A stretch of DNA of 64,000 nt from Campylobacter concisus (GTDB lineage: Bacteria > Campylobacterota > Campylobacteria > Campylobacterales > Campylobacteraceae). Location of the stretch: contig NZ_CP049272.1 of the NCBI RefSeq assembly GCF_003048775.2, positions 1,736,001-1,800,000 on the forward strand, read 5' to 3'. The translations under genes were made by a program, and so were the position numbers. The notes beneath the pieces are model-generated. The model saw only the letters and a program-made list of their open reading frames with translations, had not been told where the DNA came from and made no database searches. Shown here piece after piece: positions 37,115 through 46,680 of the stretch (position 1 is its first letter; each line of letters begins with the position of its first letter).

Positions 37115-38884
37115 ATGAGCAAGAATTTCTTAGGTTCTGTTGCCCTTGCGGCTGTTTTGGTTAGTGGTCTTAGTATAGGCATCACTCCACTAGAGGCTGG
37201 AGTCCTGGCTCATCACGTAAAGGTTCAAGGCGAGCTTGGATCAGTCTTTATAAACCCTTACGACGTATCGCCTCTAACTGCTATCATTGATAGAGCTGGC
37301 AAAGACATCAAAGATATCCACGTCAAAGTAAAAGGCAAGCCAGATGGCGGTATCGACATCGACTACAACGTCTCAGAGCATGCCCTGCTTACGCATGATG
37401 GTGTGCCTATTTGGGGACTTTACCCTGACTATCTAAACGAGGTCATCGTTAGCTACACGTTTAACGGAGCTAAAAAGGTAGAAACATATAAAATTTACGC
37501 CCAACCTATCGTCACATATAGCCGTGATTTTAGGTTCTCACACATGCAAAAGACTCGCGTCAAAAAGGTCGATCCTGCCTTTAAAAACAGGCTCTATCTC
37601 ATAAATAATACAATTACAAGCGTCTATAAACCGCTTGATTGGAAAAATGGCGGAGCTGCTAGCTGGAACGACTTTACCGAAAACTACATCGTAGATACCA
37701 AAGGCGAGGTTAGATGGTACCTTGACTATCAGAAATTTTACGACCGAAGCGAGCGCAGAGTGATGGATGGAGGCATGATGATGGGCTTTCATCAACTCAA
37801 AAACGGCGATATCAGCTTTGGCATGGCTCAAAGATATCTAAGATATGACCTTATGGGAAAAGAAATTTATAACCGCCCGCTTCCAAGAGGCTACATCGAT
37901 CTAAGCCATGAAGTTATGCCATTAAAGGATGATCACGCACTTCTTAGGGTTGGCAAATACAACTACCACCACAAAGATGGCAAAATTTCTCACACTATAA
38001 GAGATCACATCATCGAGGTCGATAACACTGGTAAAGTGGTCGAAGAGTGGGATCTAAATGAAATTTTTGGCAACAACGTCTACCGCAGCAATCTCATAAA
38101 AGCGCTTGATGCAAGAGCTGTTTGCCTAAATATCGATATGAACGCAAAAGAGATAAAGATAAGCGACGATCAGCCATTTGGTGACATCACCTCTACTGGC
38201 ACAGGCAGAAACTGGGCTCACGTAAACTCTATCTCATATGATGAGAGCGACGATAGTATTATCCTCTCACTTCGCCACCAAGGTATCGTTAAAATCGGCC
38301 GCGATAAAAAAGTAAAATGGATACTAGCTTCGCCTGAGGGTTGGAGTGAAGAATTTAAAGCCAAAGTACTAACTCCAGTCGATAGCAAAGGCAATAAGAT
38401 AAAATGCGAAAACTCAAAATGCGAGGGCGAATTTGACTGGTCATGGACTCAGCACACTGCATGGCTAACGCCAAGATACGACAACAAAGGCAGCATAAAA
38501 CACCTAAGCGTCTTTGACAATGGCGATGCAAGAGGCATGGAGCAGCCAGCCTTTAAAGAGGATAAATACTCTCGTGCGGTTGAGTACAAGATAGATGAGA
38601 AAAAGGGCACGGTTGAACAAACTTGGCAGTTTGGTAAGGAGCGTGGCTTTGACTTTTATAGTGCAGTTACTAGCAACGTCGAGTGGCAAAAGGATAAAAA
38701 TACCTACTTCATCTCAAGCTCAAATGTAAATTTACTCCGTCCTGACAAGACTATCAAAATGGTCTTAGTTGAGATCGATCCAAAGACAAATGAGATCAAA
38801 TTTGAGATGGACGTGGACTCTGCTTCAAGAGATGATGTCGCTTATAGGGCGATGGTTATTGATCCGGAGGTATTTAGTTATTAG
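37115..38884 (+). CDS. Arylsulfate sulfotransferase (AssT/AstA type), exported
   Basis: 589 residues from the ATG at 37115, chosen for its AAAGGAG site; an in-frame start at 37073 would put 14 residues before the signal peptide. The signal peptide ends near P-L-E-A-G. It transfers sulfate from phenolic esters to phenolic acceptors in the periplasm without PAPS. The region N-W-A-H-V-N-S-I-S carries a candidate catalytic His, and I-K-C-E-N-S-K-C could form the active-site-near disulfide known from E. coli ASST. The usual DsbL/DsbI partners are not adjacent. A hairpin terminator follows. Confidence 0.9.
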   Translation: MSKNFLGSVALAAVLVSGLSIGITPLEAGVLAHHVKVQGELGSVFINPYDVSPLTAIIDRAGKDIKDIHVKVKGKPDGGIDIDYNVSEHALLTHDGVPIWGLYPDYLNEVIVSYTFNGAKKVETYKIYAQPIVTYSRDFRFSHMQKTRVKKVDPAFKNRLYLINNTITSVYKPLDWKNGGAASWNDFTENYIVDTKGEVRWYLDYQKFYDRSERRVMDGGMMMGFHQLKNGDISFGMAQRYLRYDLMGKEIYNRPLPRGYIDLSHEVMPLKDDHALLRVGKYNYHHKDGKISHTIRDHIIEVDNTGKVVEEWDLNEIFGNNVYRSNLIKALDARAVCLNIDMNAKEIKISDDQPFGDITSTGTGRNWAHVNSISYDESDDSIILSLRHQGIVKIGRDKKVKWILASPEGWSEEFKAKVLTPVDSKGNKIKCENSKCEGEFDWSWTQHTAWLTPRYDNKGSIKHLSVFDNGDARGMEQPAFKEDKYSRAVEYKIDEKKGTVEQTWQFGKERGFDFYSAVTSNVEWQKDKNTYFISSSNVNLLRPDKTIKMVLVEIDPKTNEIKFEMDVDSASRDDVAYRAMVIDPEVFSY

Positions 38885-38890
38885 CAGTAT

Positions 38891-38920
38891 CTGGTGTGAG
38901 ATTTTTCTCGCACCAGCTTT
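38891..38920. terminator. Terminator between the sulfotransferase and the next convergent gene
   Basis: A 10-bp stem with one G-U pair (CTGGTGTGAG 38891-38900; CTCGCACCAG 38907-38916), loop ATTTTT, then CTTTTAG on the plus strand. Confidence 0.7.
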
Positions 38921-39270
38921 TAGTTGTTGTTTTGAAATTTATATATTGCTTCTTTGATTCTAGTAAGGTTAAAATTTATCGCTCGCTCTAGCTCTGGCAA
39001 GTCTATATCTTTATCCGCTTCAAATGCTTTTACCATCTCGCTTAGCTCTTTTATCTCATCACTTGCAAGAACTATGCTTTTAAAATTATCATCGTCTATC
39101 TGGTCAAATTTTAAAAAGATCGATGCAAATTTATCTTTCAAAATTTCTTTACTTAGCTTTCTATTTTCCAAAGCTTTCTTTGTTCCACCATTTTTATTAC
39201 AGGTTCTAAATATAGAATCTATTGTTTCATTCACTTCATCAAGTAAAATTTCTGTTTTTTCACTTTGCAT
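38920..39270 (-). CDS. Hypothetical helical cytoplasmic protein
   Basis: 116 residues, charged and mostly helical by composition, without signal peptide, membrane segment or recognised motif. The start at 39270 has only a weak purine-rich leader (GAGAG). Base and codon use match the chromosome. It stands alone between the sulfotransferase (convergent) and an AT-rich gap. No function can be proposed. Confidence 0.6.
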   Translation of the reverse strand: MQSEKTEILLDEVNETIDSIFRTCNKNGGTKKALENRKLSKEILKDKFASIFLKFDQIDDDNFKSIVLASDEIKELSEMVKAFEADKDIDLPELERAINFNLTRIKEAIYKFQNNN

Positions 39271-39792
39271 ATAAAACTCTCTTAACTATAAAATAAATTT
39301 AAAATAAAAGCTAATCGCTCTTGTTTTGGAGATTAGAAGTTGTTTTACTTCTTCGCGTAAAAAGGAAAAATTAAAGTTGTATTTGTGAAGTTATTTTCAT
39401 AAAAGTTTGTGCCAGAATTTAAAATTTTAGTTTGCATTGGCATCACTTTTATGCCCTCTGTTTTTGCGATCATTTTCTCATCCTTGTTAAAAAATTTTAT
39501 CGCATTGTATAAATTTTCATAGATCTTGTAAATTGTACCAAGGTACAATAAAGCCCTATAAATCAATATTTATAACACATTGATAATATTTTTACGTTAT
39601 TATTTTGCATACTGCTTTGATTAAAATTACCGAAATTTCGTAGCTATTTAGCTCATCCTTTTTGGATAAATTTTAAAAATTTAATGTGTTATTTATGTAA
39701 TAAAAAAATTTTTAAATTTGCAAAATTTTTTTAAAATCTTTGATACTTTATATGTGATAAAATCCTCTCAAATTTTAAAAAAAGGATCAAAT
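39271..39792. other. AT-rich gap before ilvD with one doubtful short frame
   Basis: About 520 bp. An open frame of 73 codons on the minus strand (39345-39566) has no convincing ribosome site and no recognised family, although its end (N-T-T-L-I-F-P-F-Y) could be a gene remnant. TAAAAT near 39758 may be the -10 of ilvD. Confidence 0.5.
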
Positions 39793-41466
39793 TTGAGAAG
39801 CGACATAATCAAAAAAGGCTACACAAGAGCCCCACACCGCTCACTTTTACGTGCGACTGGGCTAAAAGACGAGGACTTTGCTAAGCCATTTATCGGCGTT
39901 GCAAACAGCTTTATAGAGATCATCCCTGGGCACTTTTTCTTAAACAAATACGCTCAAATTTTAAAAGATGAAATTCGCAAAAATGGCTGTATTCCATTTG
40001 AGTTTAACTGCATCGGCGTGGATGACGGCATAGCGATGGGGCATGGCGGCATGCTATATAGCTTGCCTAGCCGCGAGATCATCGCAAACTCGATAGAAAC
40101 CGTGATGAACGCTCATGCACTTGACGCACTTGTTTGTATGCCAAACTGCGACAAGATCGTCCCTGGCATGGTTATGGGTGCTTTAAGAGTAAATGTACCG
40201 ACCGTGTTTGTAAGCGGTGGCCCTATGAAAAAAGGCTACACAAAAGATGGCAAGCCAATTGACCTTGCGACTGCATTTGAGGCGGTTGGTAAATTTGAGA
40301 CCAAAGAGATAGACGAGGCCGAGCTAAAAGATATCGAGTGCAACGCATGTCCAAGTGGTGGCAGCTGTAGCGGTATGTTTACGGCAAATTCTATGAACAC
40401 ACTTTGTGAAGCGATGGGCATAGCACTCCCTGGCAACGGCACTATCCTAGCGCTAACCCCAGAGCGTGAGGAGCTTATTAGACAGGCTGCTCGCAGGATC
40501 TGTGAGATCGCACTTGATGAGAAATTTCAGATAAGAAACATACTAAATGAAAAGGCGATCCGCAACGCACTTGTCGTTGATATGGCGATGGGTGGCAGTA
40601 GTAACACCGTCCTTCACATGCTAGCTATCTCAAGAGAGGCTGGCGTAAATTTAGACATCAAAGAGCTAAATAAGATCAGCCAAAATATCGCTCACATCGC
40701 TAAGATTAGCCCAAGCTTACCAAATGTACACATGGAGGACATCGGCAGAGCTGGTGGTATGAATGCAGTGATAAAAGAAATTTCACGCAGAGATAATGGC
40801 ATGCTAAATTTAGACAATCTCACAGTTAGTGGCGAAACTCTGGGAGAGCGCGTAAAGGTAAGTGACATCAAAGATGAAAGCATCATTCACAAAGTAGAAA
40901 ACGCCTATTCGCAAGTTGGTGGACTTGCCATTTTGTTTGGAAATTTAGCCGAGCAAGGCTGTGTCATCAAGACAGCTGGCATCGTTGGTGAGCGTAAATT
41001 TAGCGGCAAAGCAGTCTGCTTTAACTCGCAAGATGAAGCCATAGCTGGCATCTCAAGCGGTAAAGTAGATAAAGGCGACGTCGTCGTCATCCGCTACGAA
41101 GGTCCGCGCGGAGGCCCTGGCATGCAAGAGATGCTAAGCCCTACTTCGCTCATCATGGGGCGAGGACTTGGCGCGGACGTGGCGCTCATCACAGATGGTC
41201 GCTTTAGCGGAGCAACAAGAGGTCTAAGTATCGGCCACGTGAGCCCAGAAGCGGCTGAAGGCGGCATGATAGGCTTGCTGCAAGATGGCGATATCATAGA
41301 TATAGACGTCGATAAATACGAGATAAATGTTCGCCTAAGCGAGGCTGAGATCGAAAAGAGAAGAGCGGAATTTAAGCCAGTTGATAAACCGCTAACATCT
41401 CGCTGGCTAAGACAGTATCAAAAACTAGTCACAAACGCAAGCAACGGAGCGGTGCTAGAAGCATAA
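39793..41466 (+). CDS. ilvD: Dihydroxy-acid dehydratase
   Basis: 557 residues from the TTG at 39793 ([10 protein letters not shown]), preceded by AAAAGGA. A longer frame upstream lacks family similarity. It dehydrates dihydroxy acids in valine, isoleucine and leucine synthesis with an Fe-S cluster. Cluster Cys are in V-C-M-P-N-C-D-K and [11 protein letters not shown]. The [10 protein letters not shown] and [10 protein letters not shown] motifs complete the signature. Confidence 0.96.
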   Translation: MRSDIIKKGYTRAPHRSLLRATGLKDEDFAKPFIGVANSFIEIIPGHFFLNKYAQILKDEIRKNGCIPFEFNCIGVDDGIAMGHGGMLYSLPSREIIANSIETVMNAHALDALVCMPNCDKIVPGMVMGALRVNVPTVFVSGGPMKKGYTKDGKPIDLATAFEAVGKFETKEIDEAELKDIECNACPSGGSCSGMFTANSMNTLCEAMGIALPGNGTILALTPEREELIRQAARRICEIALDEKFQIRNILNEKAIRNALVVDMAMGGSSNTVLHMLAISREAGVNLDIKELNKISQNIAHIAKISPSLPNVHMEDIGRAGGMNAVIKEISRRDNGMLNLDNLTVSGETLGERVKVSDIKDESIIHKVENAYSQVGGLAILFGNLAEQGCVIKTAGIVGERKFSGKAVCFNSQDEAIAGISSGKVDKGDVVVIRYEGPRGGPGMQEMLSPTSLIMGRGLGADVALITDGRFSGATRGLSIGHVSPEAAEGGMIGLLQDGDIIDIDVDKYEINVRLSEAEIEKRRAEFKPVDKPLTSRWLRQYQKLVTNASNGAVLEA

Positions 41467-41475
41467 AAATTTATC

Positions 41476-41507
41476 ATAAAAGCAAGGAGTAGTCTCTTTG
41501 CTTTTAT
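41476..41507 (+). terminator. Hairpin terminator of ilvD
   Basis: A 14-bp stem with one G-U pair (41476-41489 with 41494-41507) and loop TAGT, 10 bp past the stop; the T run is inside the stem. Confidence 0.6.
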
Positions 41508-41546
41508 AAAAATATTAAAATTTTCTTCACTTTTTAAGGATACTAA

Positions 41547-43115
41547 ATGCAACAAGATTTATATTTTTATGCCGCCATATTTTTAGGAGTACTATTTTTG
41601 ATTGCGATATTTGTCATCTACTCATTTAATAGAGACAAACTCGAGCTAAAAAGAAATTTGACACAAAGAGAGCAAGAAAATTTTGAAATTTCATCAAATT
41701 TTGCAAATTTATCATCTCAAAATAGTGAAAATTTGCAACTAATCAGCGAACAAAAAGCAAGGCTTATGTCAAATCACGAGCGAATATACGAGCTTATCGG
41801 TGAGATCGATTCGCTAAAGACCAAAATAGCACAAAAAGACGAAGCTGAAGATGCGATGGAGCGTGTAATAAACGAGCTTAAAGAGAGTATCGGTACAGCA
41901 AATGAACGAGCTAAAAACAATGAAACAAATTTTAATGCGGCACTAACCGAACTAAATCAAAATAAAAATGCTTTAGTTGAAGCAAGTGAGAGAGAAAATA
42001 GATTAAAACGTGATATGGCTGTCCTTAGAAATGAAATAGAAGCAAAAGAAAATAGCCTAAAAGAGCAAGAGGCAAATTTATTAAAAGTAAAAAATGAGTT
42101 AAATTTGGAATTTTCTAATCTTGCAAATAAAATATTTGAAGAAAAAAGTGCAAATTTTACACAAAATAGCCAAAATTCTTTAGATCTTTTACTAAAGCCA
42201 CTAAAGGAGCAAATTTCAACCTTTCAAGAGCGCGTAAATGCAGTCCACGATGCATCAGTTAAAGGCATGAGCGCACTAGGAACGCAGATTAAGCAAATAA
42301 GTGAAATTGGTATCTCAATGTCAAAAGAGGCAAATTCACTAGCCACTGCACTAAAAGGTAGCAATAAAACACTTGGAAACTGGGGTGAAATACAGCTTGA
42401 ACGCACATTTGAGGCTTCTGGGCTTGTAAAAGATGAGCATTACCTGACACAACAAAATTTCAAGAACGAAGAAGGCAAACGTCTTATTCCTGATTTTATA
42501 GTAAAGATACCAGATGGCAAACACCTAATAGTTGATTCTAAAGTCTCACTTATAGCTTACGAAAAGGCTATCACGGCCAGCAATGAGGAGGAGCTAAATT
42601 TAGCATTGAAAGAGCATATTGCTTCTATGAAAAATCACATAGATAGCTTAAATAGCAAGAATTACGGCGAGATCGTACCTGATAGCCCTGATTTCGTATT
42701 GATGTTTATACCAATTGAGCCAGCATATATCGAGGCTATGAAATTTGATAGTTCTCTTTTTGACTACGCATTTCAAAAGCGTGTAATACTAGTATCTCAC
42801 ACTACGCTTATGCCTATTCTTCGCACAGTGGCAAATTTGTGGCGAATAGAGCGTGGCAATGAAGAGGCCAAAAATATCGTAAAGAGTGCGATTAAAATTT
42901 ATGATAAAGTCCGCAATGTGGCCGAGCATATGAATAGACTTAGCAATACACTAAATACTGCAAATAAACATTTTAACGCCCTTGCATCAAGTTTTAGTGG
43001 TAGAGATGGCCTTGTTAGTAGACTTGAAAATTTTAAACGCTTGTCCCCAGATGAGCAAAAAGATATAGAAGTAAAAGAGATCGGCGTAAATAACGAATTA
43101 GAAAAAGAGGATTAG
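41547..43115 (+). CDS. rmuC: DNA recombination protein RmuC
   Basis: 522 residues: an N-terminal membrane anchor (about 5-25), a long coiled coil (about 35-200) and the RmuC nuclease-like domain (about 205-480). The domain contains N-W-G-E-I-Q-L-E, L-I-P-D-F-I-V-K-I-P-D, V-D-S-K-V-S and P-D-F-V-L-M-F-I-P-I-E. Family members suppress inversions at short inverted repeats, a role fitting repeat-rich campylobacter genomes. AAGGA lies before the ATG. Confidence 0.93.
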   Translation: MQQDLYFYAAIFLGVLFLIAIFVIYSFNRDKLELKRNLTQREQENFEISSNFANLSSQNSENLQLISEQKARLMSNHERIYELIGEIDSLKTKIAQKDEAEDAMERVINELKESIGTANERAKNNETNFNAALTELNQNKNALVEASERENRLKRDMAVLRNEIEAKENSLKEQEANLLKVKNELNLEFSNLANKIFEEKSANFTQNSQNSLDLLLKPLKEQISTFQERVNAVHDASVKGMSALGTQIKQISEIGISMSKEANSLATALKGSNKTLGNWGEIQLERTFEASGLVKDEHYLTQQNFKNEEGKRLIPDFIVKIPDGKHLIVDSKVSLIAYEKAITASNEEELNLALKEHIASMKNHIDSLNSKNYGEIVPDSPDFVLMFIPIEPAYIEAMKFDSSLFDYAFQKRVILVSHTTLMPILRTVANLWRIERGNEEAKNIVKSAIKIYDKVRNVAEHMNRLSNTLNTANKHFNALASSFSGRDGLVSRLENFKRLSPDEQKDIEVKEIGVNNELEKED

Positions 43116-43117
43116 GA

Positions 43118-43151
43118 TATGGCTAGAAAAACTAGCCATAAAATTTATTTT
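43118..43151 (+). terminator. Hairpin between rmuC and the DUF5339 gene
   Basis: A 9-bp perfect stem (TATGGCTAG 43118-43126; CTAGCCATA 43132-43140) with loop AAAAA, lying between the convergent genes; AAATTTATTTT follows. Confidence 0.6.
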
Positions 43152-43435
43152 AAAAGACCTTGTTTTTTCATTTGTTCCATTACTTGAGCAAACATCTCTT
43201 TAGCTTGTTTGCAAGTAGCGTCTTGTTGCTCTTTTGGAAGTGCAGCAAGTTGGTCCATTGATTGCTTCTTTTGATCTTCATAAATTTTTACTTGTTGCTC
43301 TTGACCAGCTTTTTTGTAAGCTTCGACCATTTTGTCGATGTCTGAGAAGTATGATTTGCAAGTATCTGTAAGATCTGCAGCGTTTAGGCTTAGTGCAAAG
43401 CCAAGAGTAGCTAAAACTAAAAGTGATTTTTTCAT
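43145..43435 (-). CDS. Small periplasmic protein, DUF5339-like
   Basis: 96 residues. The signal peptide (1-19) ends L-N-A-A-D. The mature part is helical and Gln/Lys-rich, with two Cys (D-T-C-K-S-Y and D-A-T-C-K-Q) placed to pair across a helical hairpin. The arrangement agrees with the DUF5339 family. The strong AAGGAGAAAG ribosome site suggests abundant expression. Function unknown. Confidence 0.75.
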   Translation of the reverse strand: MKKSLLVLATLGFALSLNAADLTDTCKSYFSDIDKMVEAYKKAGQEQQVKIYEDQKKQSMDQLAALPKEQQDATCKQAKEMFAQVMEQMKKQGLLK

Positions 43436-43502
43436 CTCTTTCTCCTTATAAAAATTTAAAATAATTATAGTACTTTTTGCTTATAAGAGAGTAAATTTGA
43501 AA

Positions 43503-43540
43503 TAAAAAATTCATAGCCAAAGCTCTAAGCGCCTTGGCTA
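43503..43540 (-). terminator. Terminator of the desulforubrerythrin gene
   Basis: A 10-bp stem with one G-U pair (43514-43523 with 43531-43540) and a 7-nt loop, followed on the minus strand by TGAATTTTTTATTT. Confidence 0.7.
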
Positions 43541-43550
43541 TTTTGGCTTT

Positions 43551-44195
43551 TTAGCCTAGGAATTCGCGCTTAAAATACTCTTTTGGAGCTTTGCAAAGCG
43601 GGCAAGCACCTGGAGCTTTTTTGCCTCTGTGAACGTGTCCGCAGACCTCACAAACCCAGATATCTTCTTCATCACTCTCAAAAAAGCCCTCTTCATCAAG
43701 CATCTTTTTAAGCTCTAGATACTCCCTCTCATGCTCAACCTCAACCTTGCCGATCGCGTTAAATAGCCTCTCAACATCTCTTAGCTCTTCTTCTTTTGCG
43801 ATCTTTGCAAAGTCTGGATACATTGTCGTATGCTCGTAGTTTTCGCCAGCTGCTGCATCAAGTAAATTTTTATCCATCTTATCGATCGGATCGTTCATTA
43901 GCTCGTGATATTTTTTAAACTCCGCTCTTGCGTGCCATTTCTCATTTTCAGCTGCCTCGTAAAAGTGCCTAGCAATAGCATGATAGCCTGCTTCTTTGGC
44001 TAGATCACCGTAAAGCTCATACTTGTTTCTAGCTTGTGATTCGCCAGCAAATGCCTTCATCAAATTTACCGCTGTTAAATTTTCAGTGATGCACTTCATC
44101 TCTTCGCCGCAACAGGTTAGTGTACCGCCGCCAACCTTTTGCACCTCGATCTCGTTGCCGCATTTTTCGCATTTGTATGTTTCGTACTGTCTCAT
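43551..44195 (-). CDS. Desulforubrerythrin
   Basis: 214 residues from the ATG at 44195 (M-R-Q-Y-E-T-Y-K-C). It has three metal modules. An N-terminal desulforedoxin-like iron site carries C-E-K-C and T-C-C-G. A four-helix diiron domain has E-S-Q-A-R, E-K-W-H-A-R, E-N-Y-E-H and E-V-E-H-E. A C-terminal rubredoxin site has C-E-V-C and C-P-L-C. It reduces hydrogen peroxide; C. jejuni has the same architecture and nearly the same length. It adds to Tpx and SodB in this window's oxidative defence. Confidence 0.95.
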   Translation of the reverse strand: MRQYETYKCEKCGNEIEVQKVGGGTLTCCGEEMKCITENLTAVNLMKAFAGESQARNKYELYGDLAKEAGYHAIARHFYEAAENEKWHARAEFKKYHELMNDPIDKMDKNLLDAAAGENYEHTTMYPDFAKIAKEEELRDVERLFNAIGKVEVEHEREYLELKKMLDEEGFFESDEEDIWVCEVCGHVHRGKKAPGACPLCKAPKEYFKREFLG

Positions 44196-44288
44196 TTTGA
44201 CTCCTATTTTGATAAATTTTGAGTGGATTATAACCAAATAATTAAAATAAGTAAATAATAATTTTTATTGATAACGTATATTATTATT

Positions 44289-44513
44289 TTATTTTTTACA
44301 CAAAATTTGTGTGAGTTTTGTTACAAATGGAGAGACTAGCAAAAGCACAGGATACGCCACTATAAAGGCTTTTACATAAGCAATTAGCCAAATTTTTACA
44401 AAGCCATCAATAAAACCAAGGTTTAGATATGTCAGCACAAATGACATGAAAAAAGCCATAAATGCTGACATTATAAACGCAAAAACATATTTATAAAATT
44501 TTGCTGGTATCAT
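44289..44513 (-). CDS. DUF2798 small membrane protein
   Basis: 74 residues with two membrane helices (about 8-30 and 42-64). The pattern F-I-M-S-A-F-M-A-F-F-M-S-F followed by W-L-I-A-Y-V-K-A-F and Y-P-V is that of DUF2798. Its start overlaps the end of the flavoprotein gene by 4 bp (ATGA type), so it belongs to that operon. Role unknown. Confidence 0.82.
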   Translation of the reverse strand: MIPAKFYKYVFAFIMSAFMAFFMSFVLTYLNLGFIDGFVKIWLIAYVKAFIVAYPVLLLVSPFVTKLTQILCKK

Positions 44514-45070
44514 GAAATTTTGCCTATCAGCTCCTCTAGCCTCTTTGCATGATCAAGCGCCTTTTGCCTCATCAAAGCAAGCTTTGCCTCATCGTGCCTG
44601 CTCTGATATGATAACCCTCCGCTATAAACATAGCCTGCAAACTCCATACCACACATATTTGCTAACGCCTTAAGTGACGGCAAAAATTCCTCTATCTCAT
44701 AGCGCTGAAGCGCCTCTTTTTTATAAAGCTCCTCAGGCGAGCCAGAAGTAAATGAAAGCACCAGCTTTTTGCCACGTAGCTTATCTCCCTTGCTGCCATG
44801 AGAGAAGCCATGAACTAGCACATCCTCAAACCACTTTTGCAAAAGTGACGGCACGCCGTACCAGAAAAATGGATAAACAAGCACGATTACATCAGCTTTT
44901 ACTAGCTTTTCTTGCTCGGCTTTTACATCGATAGCATAGTTTTTATAAAGCTCGCTTAGTATGTCAAATTTAGCCTCTGGCAGGTGCTTTTTTAGCTCGC
45001 CCAAGATGATCTTATTCGCAAAAGAATTTTCAAGGTCGGTGTGACCTGATACGACTAAAATTTCACTCAT
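44510..45070 (-). CDS. NAD(P)H quinone-reductase-like flavoprotein (flavodoxin fold)
   Basis: 186 residues. I-L-V-V-S-G-H-T-D at the N-terminus, V-L-V-Y-P-F-F-W-Y-G-V-P-S-L-L-Q-K-W-F-E-D-V-L and H-G-F-S-H-G are the MdaB/KefF family landmarks. It probably reduces quinones or quinone-like phenolics with NAD(P)H. It is placed directly after the tannase gene (29-bp gap), at the end of the aromatic-ester cluster, with AGGGGC as ribosome site. A distant relative lies at 31563-32114. Confidence 0.87.
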   Translation of the reverse strand: MSEILVVSGHTDLENSFANKIILGELKKHLPEAKFDILSELYKNYAIDVKAEQEKLVKADVIVLVYPFFWYGVPSLLQKWFEDVLVHGFSHGSKGDKLRGKKLVLSFTSGSPEELYKKEALQRYEIEEFLPSLKALANMCGMEFAGYVYSGGLSYQSRHDEAKLALMRQKALDHAKRLEELIGKIS

Positions 45071-45099
45071 TTTTGCCCCTTAAATTTACTTTCTTAAAT

Positions 45100-46672
45100 T
45101 TACTTACAAACAAAGCTACTTGCCTTGCTAGCATCTCCGCCCACGTATGTAGCCACCTTTGGATAGGCACATACTAAAAATTCCTTGCCAGCGTAGGTCC
45201 TACTTTTTGCTAGCATTCTCTTTGGCGCTTCACCCTTTTCATGCCACGCTTCAAGCGCACCAAGCGGATCGACGTCATCTATGCCGTTGCCGCCACCGCA
45301 GTGGTTCATCCCAGGTAGCGCAAAAAAATGCCGCGAAATTTTGGCTATTTTCATTATCAGCCTCTAGCTTTTTAAACCAATCCCTTTGATCTTTTGCCGA
45401 GAAAACTGGGTCTGAAACGCCAGTTACGATGATTATCTTGCCGCCATTTGCGCTAAATGTGCTAAGGCTTGTTGAGATGGCGTCATTTATCGCTGCGGTC
45501 TCGAAAGTCTTTGGCGTGTCTTTGTCAAAGTCAAAATTTATCGTGTCAAAATTTGGCTGTGCTGGCGTTAGAAAATAATAATTCACCGAGCCGCTTGAAA
45601 GCGTGATATTTCTAGCGTTTGGCTTGGTGCTTTGTGAGTCGCCCAGCTTCCACTGCCTCCAGCCCTCAGCGCTCACGCCTGAGTCGTAAAACCAGCCGCT
45701 ATAAATTTGCTCGCCCTTGCTGTTTTTGGCTCCGTTAAAGATTTTCTCTATCGCCTCTATCTTTTGCTTCTCTAAATTTAGACTTTTTGGATCAAATTTG
45801 CACGCCTCCCAAGCATTGATGATCCCATCTTTTAGTCCGTCTAAGCCGTCACATTTTTCTAGCACGGCGTGGCTTAGCTTGTCAAGGTCGTCCTTAGTTA
45901 GGGCATTTGCAAAAATTTTCTCGCCTTTTTCATTTTTCGGAGCTATCTTCATAAGGGCTTGGTTGTCCCACTGCTGAGCGATCGCCGCGCGAGATAGCCT
46001 AAAGCCAGGGTTTGCAGCGATGACGCCATCAAATTCAAGTGGATAGCGCTGGACTGCGATTAGTGCTGCCCTACCGCCATTTGAGCAGCCCATGAAGTAG
46101 CTATGTTTTGGCTTTTTGGCGTATGCGGTGGCTAAAATTTGCTTAGATGCGTCCGTTACCTTGCCGATCGCCTGATAGGCGTAGTCTAGCCTTGCTTGCT
46201 GATCTAGCCCAAACTCTGCCGTTGGCTCTGGGTGTCCTGAGTTTGTTGTAACTACCGCGTAGCCTCTAAGAAGCGCTGGCGTGGCTGTGCTTGTTCGTAT
46301 CGGCACTGCGCCAAGAGCAGGTGCTACAAAGCCGTCCATACCGCCCCCACCTTGAAATAAAAATTTCTCATTCCACTGCTCTGGCAGCCTTAGCTCATAG
46401 TCTATCGCATACTCTTTGCCATCTGAGCCGGTGCGCTTATATAGTTTGCCATGCACCACGCAGTGAGGCTTTGCTTTGATAGTGTTTTTACTGCCACCAG
46501 TTAGCGCAGACATCTTATCGGCTGATACTTCGCCACTCTCATTCCACACCGCGTCTATCATCTCGTTGTTTAAAATTTTCACATCTTTTAAACTCTCACA
46601 TCCAGCCCTATCAAGGGCAAAAGCTGTGCTACTAACAAGTGCTAGTGCGCAAAAAAGTGAAATTTTCTTCAT
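45100..46672 (-). pseudogene. Tannase/feruloyl esterase family protein, frameshifted in an A7 tract
   Basis: The signal peptide (1-19) is followed by an alpha/beta-hydrolase of the tannase family. The nucleophile is in M-G-C-S-N-G-G-R with the family's Cys before Ser; a candidate acid lies in V-T-G-V-S-D-P. The first frame ends at 45275. The missing tail is in another frame (F-F-A-L-P-G-M-N-H-C-G-G-G to the stop at 45100). Dropping one base from the seven A at 45322-45328 joins them exactly and restores the His-Cys of the CS-D-HC motif. As read, the product lacks its catalytic His. It may be switched off reversibly rather than dead. Confidence 0.85.
45322..45328 (-). repeat. A7/T7 tract at the tannase frameshift
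   Basis: Seven A on the plus strand (T on the coding strand). Six would restore the full tannase reading frame. Short for a switch, but it lies exactly at the break. Confidence 0.6.
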
Positions 46673-46680
46673 AACATCTC

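Noticed and set aside
39345-39566. 73-codon frame on the minus strand before ilvD
   Set aside because: No ribosome site, no recognised family, and odd composition for a Campylobacter protein; described only as part of the gap.
39718-39792. N-terminal extension of IlvD in the same frame
   Set aside because: The extension has no family similarity, and a good ribosome site precedes the TTG at 39793, where IlvD normally begins.
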